DNA of 53,545 nt from a virus: the IMG/VR virus record IMGVR_UViG_3300037248_000068, positions 1 through 53,545 of that record; one strand, written 5' to 3'. Under the pieces are notes generated by a model, which did not search any database, was not told the DNA's origin, and saw only the letters and a list, made by a program, of their open reading frames with translations. A program made the position numbers and the translations under genes. Below, piece by piece: positions 39,403 through 46,921 of the stretch. The stretch's first letter is position 1. Every line of letters begins with the position of its first letter.

Positions 39403-39843
39403 CTAAATGCTGTGGGTATCCTCACCCGTGTATAGCGGATTCAGCGTTACGTTGACGGAACTCGCCGCGCCGGGCCACGCGCCTGCCGCCTTCGGCCCGT
39501 ACATCGACACGGGATTAAGACCGTAGTTTCCGAAACCTGCCCACAGCAAGTAGTAGTCTCCGTTCACGCCGATATCGTTCGTCGGCGGGAACGTGCCGAA
39601 CCACTTCAATTGCGGCTGGTAAGTCGGATCGACCAAAAAGACGTAGTGCCCCCAAGGGTCAACATCGCCGCCAGCTTCCGTCGACCGCTTCGTGTACAGG
39701 GTCCACGCTGCGGTATCAATATAGAGATCGCCAACAGCCCCGGCTTGCGGTACCGGCGGCCCAGTCCCGCGCATGATGGCGCCCATCTGCTTCGCTTGGA
39801 AGTAGATGCCGCCCTGTTGCGTGCCGTTGTCAAATCCGGAAAT
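39403..39843 (-). CDS. Virion protein, paralog of 39865-40506, probable ATT start
   Basis: A 146-residue reading begins at ATT 39843, with GGGAGG five bases upstream. Residues from that codon (ISGFDNGTQQGG) align exactly with the GTG start of the neighbouring paralog (VTGFDNGTAQGG), and no ATG, GTG or TTG is available there. The first ATG (39786) would remove 19 conserved residues. The two proteins share GDLYIDTAAW, VDPWGHY, QLKWF, GFGNYGL and a final NPLYTxEDxHSI. A tail-fibre or collar role is likely. Confidence 0.7.
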   Translation of the reverse strand: MSGFDNGTQQGGIYFQAKQMGAIMRGTGPPVPQAGAVGDLYIDTAAWTLYTKRSTEAGGDVDPWGHYVFLVDPTYQPQLKWFGTFPPTNDIGVNGDYYLLWAGFGNYGLNPVSMYGPKAAGAWPGAASSVNVTLNPLYTGEDTHSI

Positions 39844-39864
39844 CGCAACCTCCCATTACCGGCC

Positions 39865-40506
39865 TCATATGCTGTGCTCATCTTCGGCCGTATACAACGG
39901 ATTCAGCGTCACGGTAACGACGGACGGAACGCTTTGCAAACCCAGTTCGCTGATAAGCGTTCCGGCAACGTTGGAAACCGGCGTCGCCAGCACGTATTCA
40001 TCCACAAGACCCGCGACTATCAACTGCGTCGAATTGCTGTACGCGGCCTGCGCACCTTCGCCAAACAAGCCGAGCGGAAACACAAAACCAGCGCCCGCTA
40101 CGGCAATCGTTGTCGTCGGGCCGTTCCCACTTTCCGGCCAAGTCCCGCTTGCGTTCTTTGGCCCGTAAATCGACGGCTGTAAACCGTAGTTGCCAAAACC
40201 CGCCCATGACAAGCAATAATCGCCAGTAACGCCGATACTGTCATCCGGCAGCGACGTGCTGAACCACTTCAATTGCGCCTGGTACGTAGGTGGTACGGCG
40301 AAAAGATAATGGCCCCACGGATCGACCCCGCCGCCTGCATCATTGGACCGCTTGGTATGCAGAACCCATGCCGCGGTGTCGATGTACAAATCACCGACTA
40401 GGCCGCCTTGCGGCACCGGCGGCCCGGTCCCGCGCAAAATCGAGCCGAACTGTTTGGCCTGAGAATAGACGCCACCTTGCGCCGTCCCGTTGTCGAAGCC
40501 AGTCAC
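39865..40506 (-). CDS. Virion protein, larger paralog
   Basis: This 213-residue protein starts with GTG 40506 and is related throughout to the 39403-39843 protein, but has an extra 70-residue insertion (about 130-195) before the shared C-terminus VTLNPLYTAEDEHSI. The shared core has a VPQGG..GDLYIDTAAW motif known from phage tail proteins that bind fibres or collagen-like repeats. Tandem duplication followed by loss or gain of the insert explains the pair. Confidence 0.7.
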   Translation of the reverse strand: MTGFDNGTAQGGVYSQAKQFGSILRGTGPPVPQGGLVGDLYIDTAAWVLHTKRSNDAGGGVDPWGHYLFAVPPTYQAQLKWFSTSLPDDSIGVTGDYCLSWAGFGNYGLQPSIYGPKNASGTWPESGNGPTTTIAVAGAGFVFPLGLFGEGAQAAYSNSTQLIVAGLVDEYVLATPVSNVAGTLISELGLQSVPSVVTVTLNPLYTAEDEHSI

Positions 40507-40922
40507 GTCCCGCGGCCTCCGCGTCCGCTACGCGCCACGCGGAGCGCCATGTTGATGCCGGTACCGTCGCCATTATTAATGGCGAGAGCACGCAACCGAA
40601 CCCACCCCGAGCCGTGCACATCTCGGCTTGTAGCTACGACCATGTTTTGCCACTGATCGACCGGAAACGCTGCGGAGTTCGGGTCCGTACCGAACAACTT
40701 CATTTCCATCAATACAGAGCATTCCGGCGCGATCGGTGTCATCGTGACCGTACTTGACGCGGGCGTGTTGAACACGATTGATGCGCGTGCGATGTTAACC
40801 GCGAGCGCATCACCTTCGTTGACCGGAAGCCAGCCGGTGGCAAGCCCGGCAGCGTCGACGTACACGCAATCGTACTGACGATTGATCGCCTTCGTGCTGC
40901 CGCCGGGACGATAGAATGTCAC
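40503..40922 (-). CDS. Virion protein of unknown role
   Basis: This 139-residue, beta-rich protein read from GTG 40922 (GGAAG upstream) overlaps the next gene by four bases. It opens TFYRPGGSTKAINRQYDCVYVD and carries a central strand-rich region. Position between the fibre paralogs and small genes suggests a tail or head-fibre component. No family is recognised. Confidence 0.6.
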   Translation of the reverse strand: MTFYRPGGSTKAINRQYDCVYVDAAGLATGWLPVNEGDALAVNIARASIVFNTPASSTVTMTPIAPECSVLMEMKLFGTDPNSAAFPVDQWQNMVVATSRDVHGSGWVRLRALAINNGDGTGINMALRVARSGRGGRGT

Positions 40923-40928
40923 GTGCGT

Positions 40929-41192
40929 CTACTTCCGAGCGGGCTTGCTGAATGCCGTACGGCCCCTGAACACGGTGCCGCCGGACTCGCCTTCGCCATG
41001 CTTTGCTCGCGCGAGACGCCGATTGCCCGAACTGATATCGGCGACGGCACCCGGGAAGCGTTTCAACGGCCCCGCGGGCACGGCAGGGCGACCGCCGAAC
41101 TTCGTCTTGGGCGGCCCCAACGGGTTCGGAACGACGTCGTTTTCACCCGATGGGTTGAACCCCGTCTTGTGGCCGCAGAACCGCGTGCTCAT
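40929..41192 (-). CDS. Small basic Gly/Pro-rich protein
   Basis: This 87-residue protein from ATG 41192 (AAAGGACG upstream) has a basic, low-complexity sequence with many Gly, Pro, Lys and Arg and little predicted structure. It might line the virion interior or bind DNA. The longer frame from 41228 has no binding site. Function unknown. Confidence 0.58.
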   Translation of the reverse strand: MSTRFCGHKTGFNPSGENDVVPNPLGPPKTKFGGRPAVPAGPLKRFPGAVADISSGNRRLARAKHGEGESGGTVFRGRTAFSKPARK

Positions 41193-41224
41193 TTTCTTTC
41201 GTCCTTTCGGCAGCGTGGCCCTTT

Positions 41225-41701
41225 TCAATCGCCAAGAGCGCTCCCGGCGGTGCGCGAACTAAACTGTTCGTCAGTCTCGCCCGGCCGACGCACGGATTTA
41301 TCTGCCGTACTCCGAGGGAAAGGCCCGGAATCGCGCTGGCCCCCGTTCCGAACCCGGTCCCCGATCGCACTTTCCGCCGCCTTGATGTACTCGCGAAGTT
41401 CCTTGGCTCGGTCTGTGTCGGCGCCCCCAGAACGTTCCAAATTGGCGAGCTCTGCCTTGAAGCTCTCCAGGTTCGGCGAAGTCGTGCCGTGACCGCCGTG
41501 CAAGTCCTGGACTTTATCAAGGTCCGGGTGCTGCGTGAGTTGGTGGACCCTGCCGGCCGCCGACTTCACGATGTCGGCGAAATTCTGATTCTGCAGGTTT
41601 CGGGCCGCGTTTTCCAGCTCATGCAGCGCATCGCGCATGCGTTCGAGCCCCGTCCGCACGCTGTCGTCCGCCCGCATGTCACTGTGTGCTTCCCGTTCCA
41701 T
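41225..41701 (-). CDS. Helical virion or assembly protein
   Basis: This 158-residue protein is charged and largely helical (about 10-60 and 75-115), with a Gly/Ser/Arg-rich C-terminus. No membrane segment or known motif. Its helical nature recalls small internal virion or scaffold-like proteins. Function unknown. Confidence 0.6.
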   Translation of the reverse strand: MEREAHSDMRADDSVRTGLERMRDALHELENAARNLQNQNFADIVKSAAGRVHQLTQHPDLDKVQDLHGGHGTTSPNLESFKAELANLERSGGADTDRAKELREYIKAAESAIGDRVRNGGQRDSGPFPRSTADKSVRRPGETDEQFSSRTAGSALGD

Positions 41702-41731
41702 GACCTGTGCTCCCTTTGGGTTTTGCGTGAT

Positions 41732-42019
41732 CTACCTGCGTTCGTTCGGCGGCTGCCGAATCATGGCCTTGATTTCTGCGAACCCGCCATCGACCTTACC
41801 CTCGAGGCGCGCCATCCGTTCGCTCATGGTCGAAAGCACCTTAACTTGTTCTTTGAGCGTAGTCACGTCGCTTGTGACGCCGGACATGAACCATGCACCG
41901 GTAACGATGCCGCCACCGCCGGCCAGCGTAATGCTGATAAGCAGTGCAAGCGGAATGGCGCGATCGATATGCCAGCTCCTGCCGTACACGCGATCGTTTT
42001 CCATGGCGTCATTTCTCAC
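41732..42019 (-). CDS. Membrane-anchored coiled-coil protein
   Basis: This 95-residue protein is read from GTG 42019 (GAGGG upstream). It has a short cytoplasmic N-terminus, one membrane helix (about 24-43), then a coiled coil (about 50-85) in which hydrophobic positions repeat every seven residues. This plan occurs in phage lysis accessory proteins and in DUF2730-like proteins. A lysis role with the holin and endolysin is possible. Confidence 0.62.
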   Translation of the reverse strand: MRNDAMENDRVYGRSWHIDRAIPLALLISITLAGGGGIVTGAWFMSGVTSDVTTLKEQVKVLSTMSERMARLEGKVDGGFAEIKAMIRQPPNERR

Positions 42020-42076
42020 GTTGCCCTCAATTGCGTCGTGTTAACGTCCAACTCGGCAAAGAAGTTTCACGCCTTG

Positions 42077-42262
42077 TCAGCCATGCGACGAATAGCGACG
42101 CTGTAGACCATACCGCGCCGCGGTTCCTCCCCCGTCGTCAAACATGTCCGACGGCGCGTTGATGACGATTTCCGACGGCGCGCCGCTACCGTTGCTCTGC
42201 AAGTGCACTTTACGGATGCCGCCATCAGAGCGCGCCACTTCGCATGTGAACCGGCCGCGCAT
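42077..42262 (-). CDS. Small protein of unknown role
   Basis: This 61-residue protein from ATG 42262 has GGAGAGCG upstream. It looks like a small beta-rich domain with a Gly-rich C-terminus and shows no known motif. It lies three bases after the 42265 gene, so the two are probably co-translated. Confidence 0.55.
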   Translation of the reverse strand: MRGRFTCEVARSDGGIRKVHLQSNGSGAPSEIVINAPSDMFDDGGGTAARYGLQRRYSSHG

Positions 42263-42264
42263 GC

Positions 42265-42489
42265 TTAACGCTCTCCGTCGTGGTCTCGCTCCATTTTTCG
42301 ACCGCGCACCTCCCCGATGGCTTGGTCCCCTTCACTCAACTTTTGCTGGATACCGTTGGTATTGTGAATCACTTGGTTCATCTTATCGCGGCTCCCGTGC
42401 GCTATGATGATTTGCCAGACGACGCCGCTACCGATCAGAATCTCGACTGCAAGTCGAACGATCTGAATGGCTATTTCTAGTTCCGGCAT
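42265..42489 (-). CDS. Small membrane protein with charged tail, holin candidate
   Basis: This 74-residue protein has one strongly hydrophobic helix (about 6-29: IAIQIVRLAVEILIGSGVVWQIII) and then a charged helical tail. Together with the 41732 protein it makes a membrane pair typical of lysis cassettes. One membrane span at the N-terminus and a cytoplasmic charged tail fit a class III-like holin or antiholin. Not proven. Confidence 0.58.
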   Translation of the reverse strand: MPELEIAIQIVRLAVEILIGSGVVWQIIIAHGSRDKMNQVIHNTNGIQQKLSEGDQAIGEVRGRKMERDHDGER

Positions 42490-42492
42490 ATT

Positions 42493-42882
42493 TTAGCTCC
42501 AATAGCTGACGCTCATTGTCGTACCGATTATCTTAACTGCGGCGAGCGCAGCGGCGCCGTACAGGGGCAGCGCACCGCCGGCAGGAATCGCGGAGGTGTA
42601 GTTGACGGTGCTCGGCGTCGACCCGTCATAAGTGATGTACGCCGTTCCACCGATTGCGGTAATGATCGCATACGTTGGAACGTTATTGACAGTCGTGCCG
42701 GGCGTCGACGTCGCGCCGGACGGTACAGTCAAGCCCGTCGCAACTGCGATGCTGACGTTTTCCTGCGACGCGAGTTGAATGCGCGATGGTACGTCATCGG
42801 AAACGAAACGCGAGGCGCCGAGCTTCACGGCCTTGGCCATGAAGCTGTTGGGGAACTGATTCGCGAGGTCAACGCCGCTCAT
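42493..42882 (-). CDS. Virion decoration-type protein
   Basis: This 129-residue protein, beta-rich with Thr/Ser/Ala bias and no signal peptide, opens MSGVDLANQFPNSFMAKAVKLGASRF and ends in hydrophobic strands. Similar proteins coat heads or tails. Starts a few bases after the O-antigen-like gene. No family is recognised. Confidence 0.56.
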   Translation of the reverse strand: MSGVDLANQFPNSFMAKAVKLGASRFVSDDVPSRIQLASQENVSIAVATGLTVPSGATSTPGTTVNNVPTYAIITAIGGTAYITYDGSTPSTVNYTSAIPAGGALPLYGAAALAAVKIIGTTMSVSYWS

Positions 42883-42889
42883 GGCTCAG

Positions 42890-43978
42890 TTAGCCTTCTG
42901 TTTGATGACATCGATCCAAGGAAACAAGCGCGCCGCGTGCGGAACATTTTGGCTGCTTCCGCGATAGTACGCTAAATCCACAATCACAGCCGTCACCGCA
43001 AGGTACAGCATAATCCCGCAGAATGCGGCCCGTAGCAGCCACAGCAAGCAACGAAGTGATCGGCATGTAGAGCGGCATTGAGTAGCAAGAGGCAACAGCA
43101 AACGCGACGACAACCGGCCACTCTTTGGACCCCGTACGCAAGAGTGCAACACTGAGTATGCTGAGCGGCAGAAGCGCGCCCATCCCGTATTCAAACAAGA
43201 GCTGCAGCGCATCATTGTGTGCGTGCCCCGGATACAAAACCTGACCCGCTTGCGTGATATTCACAGCAGAGAACGCACCCGGCCCCCAACCAAACCAGTT
43301 CAGCCCGTGCCATGCCACTTCCCAAATCAACATACGCTCTTGGTCCGACGTACGTCCCAACGGCATGAACAGGTAAAAAATACCCACTGCGGCGACTATC
43401 GCACCGAGCGGCCACGCCCGCCTGAATCGCAGGGCAATCAAGCCGACTGCCAAGGCGAGCCACGCACCGCGCGACTGAGAGAGGACAAGACCTGGCACGA
43501 GTGGGACTATCCACAGCCACATCCGCTCCGTCGCCAGCGCGACGATAAGCAAAGCCAGCACGGCGCCTTGCTGTACGCTGTTGACGTACAACCCCGGAGG
43601 TGCCGTGGAAGTGACGGGGAGAAGCTGCCATCCCGCGTATTGCAAAACAGCCACTGCCGACGATACTGCACCCCCGATCGCAAGACCCGCGTACAAACCT
43701 CGCAACGTTGTCAACGTCGATCCTAGCCACAGATTGAGCCCCATCAACACGACCAACCAAAACCCGAATACGGCATTGTACGGAACTACGCTGAACCAAA
43801 CACCGATCGCGGCGTACAAGATGAATAGCACGCCGAACCCATGCAACACCGTGAACGGCGCGCTGCGGAACACGGTAAAAATTGACAGAACCGCCAACAC
43901 GGGCCACTGCGTTGCGATATACGCACCCGTAATACCGGGCACGTAGCAGAGCGACACGATGGCGCCGAGCCAAACCAC
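42890..43978 (-). CDS. O-antigen ligase/polymerase-like membrane protein
   Basis: This 362-residue polytopic membrane protein is read from GTG 43978 (GGAGGGCG upstream). At least eight hydrophobic helices and a periplasmic loop with YPGHAHNDALQLLFEYG (about 248-264) match the Wzy/WaaL O-antigen family, where His and nearby residues are essential. Such enzymes join or polymerise surface glycans, and phages use them to change the host surface and exclude rivals. The last 40 residues are Cys-rich and unlike the rest, while the alternative frame from about 43035 gives another perfect membrane helix, so a frameshift near 43000-43040 is likely. Confidence 0.74.
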   Translation of the reverse strand: MVWLGAIVSLCYVPGITGAYIATQWPVLAVLSIFTVFRSAPFTVLHGFGVLFILYAAIGVWFSVVPYNAVFGFWLVVLMGLNLWLGSTLTTLRGLYAGLAIGGAVSSAVAVLQYAGWQLLPVTSTAPPGLYVNSVQQGAVLALLIVALATERMWLWIVPLVPGLVLSQSRGAWLALAVGLIALRFRRAWPLGAIVAAVGIFYLFMPLGRTSDQERMLIWEVAWHGLNWFGWGPGAFSAVNITQAGQVLYPGHAHNDALQLLFEYGMGALLPLSILSVALLRTGSKEWPVVVAFAVASCYSMPLYMPITSLLAVAATGRILRDYAVPCGDGCDCGFSVLSRKQPKCSARGALVSLDRCHQTEG

Positions 43979-44008
43979 TTTCGCGCCCTCCTATCGAATC
44001 AGGCGTCC

Positions 44009-44671
44009 TTAGTGGCCGCCGATCGGGAACGGCAGCACTGCGGCACCGGGACCGTTGTTTCCGTACCCGCATAGGCGCGCCAGCGTGTAGAAGGGGATAT
44101 CGCCGCCGACGCTCGCCTGCATCGGTATGGCAACGGCGGGCGTGGTCGGGCACGCCGCACCCCACGCAAGCGGCGTCTGCGCATTGATTGTGACGTTGGT
44201 CGAGACGCTGATTTGCGTCCCGCTGGCCGCCGTCACGAATACGTACTGTGGAATTGTGATGGACGTGAGCGACGGATTCGCGCCGGCCGAAATCAGGCAG
44301 CCCACGCACGGCGGCGTGGTGGGGGTGGCGTTCAGGATGATAAGCGTTGACGGGTACTGCACCGTCAACACGCCCTGACCTGTGTAGGATGGCAGACCCG
44401 TTGCGCACGTTCCGCAAGCCGAACCGGCGGCGACGCCGCTGCCGGACGAAGTTGCAAAGCGCGCGCTGCCTTGCACGATGCGCAATTCGAGCGGCCCATT
44501 GCCGAAGTCGGTCACGCCGGGAGCCGGGTTGATAACGATTGGCAGCGGGAGCGCGGTCGCGGTAATCTGCTGCGACGTGACTTGCGCGCTCGCCGCGTGC
44601 GGTACCAGCACCGCGGCGACAATCAGCGTATTCAGTGCGAGACGATGCGCCCAACTCTTTCCGTAGTTCAT
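44009..44671 (-). CDS. Secreted protein of unknown role
   Basis: This 220-residue protein from ATG 44671 has a signal peptide of about 29 residues ending AASA. The mature part is Thr/Ala/Pro-rich and beta-structured, with eight cysteines in CGTC, CVGC and later pairs that probably form disulfides after export. It lies directly upstream of the O-antigen-like gene. The longer frame from 45052 overlaps the previous gene and is rejected. Function unknown. Confidence 0.68.
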   Translation of the reverse strand: MNYGKSWAHRLALNTLIVAAVLVPHAASAQVTSQQITATALPLPIVINPAPGVTDFGNGPLELRIVQGSARFATSSGSGVAAGSACGTCATGLPSYTGQGVLTVQYPSTLIILNATPTTPPCVGCLISAGANPSLTSITIPQYVFVTAASGTQISVSTNVTINAQTPLAWGAACPTTPAVAIPMQASVGGDIPFYTLARLCGYGNNGPGAAVLPFPIGGH

Positions 44672-44706
44672 GACGGGTATCCTTCGTTCGTTGTGCGTCC
44701 GTTCAG

Positions 44707-45438
44707 TTAGTCGGCAATGAAGCCAGCGCCGCCGCGGTAATGACGAGACTGATTGAACATGACTTGGGCAACCGCGCCGGCTGCTGTCGGGTCGTTGCCG
44801 ATTTGCTCCGACGCGTTGATAATTCGCAAGGGCAGCGTGCTCGTTGTCGCGATTGTGGCGGGATCCAGCGACGTGCCGGAAATGCCGAATCGTGTCTGTT
44901 GAAAACCGGCATTGGCCTTCACGTCGATGCCGTTGCCCAAGTCCAGATTGAAGGCAGTTGCCGGCACGGTAGGCATGGTGCACGACATGATGACTTGCGG
45001 GTCCGTCTCGACAAAAACCCAGTCTTCGGTCAGGGCCGGAGTGTACTGCCAACCGTTCTTCGCCTTGTACAGCGTAATCGGGCCGAACCCGACCACAAGA
45101 CCCGCGATGACGCTTGTCGTGTCACCCGGAACCCAGCGCGAAACATTGGGCGCTATCGAACCGTTGCCCAGGAGCGAACCGCCGCCGTTGCCAATCACAA
45201 GCCCGCCGGGTGCTCCGATGTTGGCCGGTAAGTCGCCCGCACCCTGGACGCCGATCGAACTGGAATTCCACACCACGATATCGCCACGGAAGATCGCGAG
45301 AGCGTTGGTCGCCGCGACGTGGAAGGGCCGAACGGAACTTTGCGCCTGTGAAGCGCCGTCGCCCGGCTGCTGCGGCAAAAGCCCGCTGTAGTGCCGATAT
45401 CCGCCGCCGAGCGTTCCTTGATTGACGATTTGGACCAA
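44707..45438 (-). CDS. Virion protein at the head of the late leftward block
   Basis: This 243-residue protein starts with TTG 45438, chosen because AGGAGG lies five bases upstream and no better start exists. The chain is beta-rich with Gly turns (RGDIVVWNSS, about 51-60; GWQYTPALTEDWVF) and ends QSRHYRGGAGFIAD. It fits a capsid-decorating or fibre protein. It is the first gene of the leftward operon, so expression is probably high. No family is recognised. Confidence 0.6.
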   Translation of the reverse strand: MVQIVNQGTLGGGYRHYSGLLPQQPGDGASQAQSSVRPFHVAATNALAIFRGDIVVWNSSSIGVQGAGDLPANIGAPGGLVIGNGGGSLLGNGSIAPNVSRWVPGDTTSVIAGLVVGFGPITLYKAKNGWQYTPALTEDWVFVETDPQVIMSCTMPTVPATAFNLDLGNGIDVKANAGFQQTRFGISGTSLDPATIATTSTLPLRIINASEQIGNDPTAAGAVAQVMFNQSRHYRGGAGFIAD

Positions 45439-45485
45439 AGTAGCCTCCTATGCGGCCGTTAGCTCTGGGGAACTCCCGAATCACT

Positions 45486-45514
45486 TGGTAGCACTGCAAC
45501 TTGTCATACGTCAA
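45486..45514 (-). promoter_or_regulatory. Putative late leftward promoter
   Basis: On the minus strand TTGACG (45514-45509), 17 bp, CTACCA (45491-45486), about 48 bases upstream of the TTG start of the 45438 gene. It would drive the late leftward block. Confidence 0.5.
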
Positions 45515-45542
45515 ATCTGAGCGTAATGCAGCTTGCGGTAGG

Positions 45543-45590
45543 TTGACTTTTTCCGCGCATTCGCATCATATGTGCGCCGTACACGTACAG
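45543..45590 (+). promoter_or_regulatory. Putative rightward promoter, divergent
   Basis: TTGACT (45543-45548), 17 bp, TCATAT (45566-45571). Just downstream GCCGTACACGTACAG repeats the sequence around the promoter at 7373. This and the leftward promoter share the 45439-45618 interval, which holds no gene. Confidence 0.52.
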
Positions 45591-45618
45591 AGGATTGAAT
45601 TATGAGGGCGGCCAGGGT

Positions 45619-45924
45619 GTGGAACAAGTGACGCACTTTCTTATCGGACTGCTCGTGCTTGTCGGGCTTATTGCCTTCGCGTTCGGCAGCGCCGTCGCGA
45701 TTGGCTTTGTACGCGCATGCTTGCTGCTTATCGCGGCGGTCGTACTTTTTGGTATCGCGTACGTCGTAATTGACGTGATGCAAACGCCGGACGCGCTGCC
45801 GATGGCAAAGATACCGGAGTTCACGCCGGAACTGCGCCGTACGTGTAGAGAATGGCTTGACCACCCGAACGACGCGCCGCGCATGTGCTTTGCATACTTG
45901 GACAGGTGGGAGAAAATCCGATGA
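45619..45924 (+). CDS. Small two-helix membrane protein
   Basis: This protein has about 101 residues from GTG 45619 (GAGGGCGG upstream). Residues 4-50 are two membrane helices with GLIAFAFG, a phrase repeated in the 50-residue membrane protein at 52113-52265 (GLITFAFG), so the two are paralogs placed behind similar promoters. A soluble tail follows (about 55-101) with two cysteines. Function unknown; an early membrane-active or superinfection role is possible. Confidence 0.62.
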   Translation: MEQVTHFLIGLLVLVGLIAFAFGSAVAIGFVRACLLLIAAVVLFGIAYVVIDVMQTPDALPMAKIPEFTPELRRTCREWLDHPNDAPRMCFAYLDRWEKIR

Positions 45925-46136
45925 GTACGATAGTCGCGGCGCTCGCCGTCATCGTTTGGCTGGAGGCGGGATTCATCGTATGCCTTCTGACGCGAAAGAC
46001 CGGAGGCGAGCGCCGCGAGCACATCGAAGATGACCTTCCGCCGGATCATCCGGTGAAATACCGGATTGACTCGTTCGCCAACCACCGGCGCTTTCGCGAA
46101 GACAGCGGCGCATGGCACCCATCATTGTTTAGCTGA
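45921..46136 (+). CDS. Small membrane-anchored protein
   Basis: This 71-residue protein has an N-terminal membrane helix (about 3-23), then a charged soluble tail rich in Glu, Asp and Arg. The ATG at 45921 overlaps the previous stop by four bases. The 30 bases around its start (TACTTGGACAGGTGGGAGAAAAT...) recur before the next gene at 46143-46172. Function unknown. Confidence 0.6.
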   Translation: MSTIVAALAVIVWLEAGFIVCLLTRKTGGERREHIEDDLPPDHPVKYRIDSFANHRRFREDSGAWHPSLFS

Positions 46137-46168
46137 ATGCCGTACTTGGGCAAGCGGGAGAAAATACG

Positions 46169-46351
46169 ATGACTTTCCCTTGGGAGCAGTCCGCATCGCG
46201 TCTCGAATTAATCAAAGACCCGATAACAGGACTGTATCCGGGAGAGCGCGACGGCATTCCGGGCTTTTTGCGGCGCGTACGGATGCCGGATGGAACCGTA
46301 CAGATTGGACTCAGTCCTTCAAATAATCCTCAAGACTCAAGCCAATCGTAA
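46169..46351 (+). CDS. Small protein with N-terminal FPWE
   Basis: This 60-residue soluble protein starts MTFPWEQSASRLEL, with the PW motif at the very N-terminus. GGGAG precedes the ATG. Its last 41 bases overlap the convergent gene 46311-46619, which also carries an N-terminal PW motif (FPWS). Function unknown. Confidence 0.6.
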   Translation: MTFPWEQSASRLELIKDPITGLYPGERDGIPGFLRRVRMPDGTVQIGLSPSNNPQDSSQS

Positions 46352-46619
46352 CTTCGGCCTTCGGCATCCACGAGTTGGCCTCGCGACGCATGGCGGCCCG
46401 TACGGTGCCGGCGACGCCGCTATCGCGTGCTCGCTCGAAAAGCAGTATCTCGCCCTCGGCAAGCGCCTTGTCGACCTCCGGATCGTCTTTGAGTGAGCTG
46501 GCCGCCACGCCAGCCGCCCGCGCTGCCAGTTCCAAGGGCACGCCTTCGCTAAGGCGCCGCAGCATGACAGCGCGTGGCGTCTCCTGCCTCTGCGTAAAGG
46601 GTGTCGACCACGGAAACAC
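46311..46619 (-). CDS. Small helix-turn-helix-like protein with FPWS start
   Basis: This 102-residue protein from GTG 46619 (VFPWSTPF opening) contains a helix-turn-helix-like stretch (LSEGVPLELAARAAGVAASSL, about 24-44) and a helical acidic-basic C-terminus. It ends the leftward block that begins with the 1302-residue virion protein. A DNA-binding or packaging role is possible. The PW motif is at the N-terminus. Confidence 0.58.
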   Translation of the reverse strand: MFPWSTPFTQRQETPRAVMLRRLSEGVPLELAARAAGVAASSLKDDPEVDKALAEGEILLFERARDSGVAGTVRAAMRREANSWMPKAEVTIGLSLEDYLKD

Positions 46620-46620
46620 G

Positions 46621-46917
46621 TTATCTCTTTTTCAGCGTGGCGCGGTTCGTCCCTGCGTCGTACTCGTAGTCGCGCGCGAGTCGCCCGCTTATTTTTGTCG
46701 CGCGGTCGATCGCGCGCCCCGCCGGCCCCAGTGCTTCGCGATACGCACCTTCCGCGGTCAGCCGCTCCGAGTTCTGTTCCACGTGGCCACGGTCGCGCAA
46801 AATCGAAAGCGCCATTTCGCGGTTGCCGCCGAGCTGATCCGTCAGCCGATCAATAAGCGGTTGGTGCGGCGCCCGCGGTGCCGACGCTTTCGGCCGAAGC
46901 ATTTTGTCAAACGACAT
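46621..46917 (-). CDS. Small helical virion-block protein
   Basis: This 98-residue basic protein starts at ATG 46917, a few bases after the end of the giant virion protein and within the same operon. It is helical with an Arg/Lys-rich C-terminus, and is probably an internal virion or ejection accessory protein. No family is recognised. Confidence 0.58.
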   Translation of the reverse strand: MSFDKMLRPKASAPRAPHQPLIDRLTDQLGGNREMALSILRDRGHVEQNSERLTAEGAYREALGPAGRAIDRATKISGRLARDYEYDAGTNRATLKKR

Positions 46918-46921
46918 CGCG

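Noticed and set aside
43212-44654. 480-residue open frame on the minus strand in a second frame
   Set aside because: It is Arg/His/Ala-rich and low in hydrophobic order, and it overlaps the signal-peptide protein and the O-antigen-like gene over its length. It is a GC-rich shadow frame.
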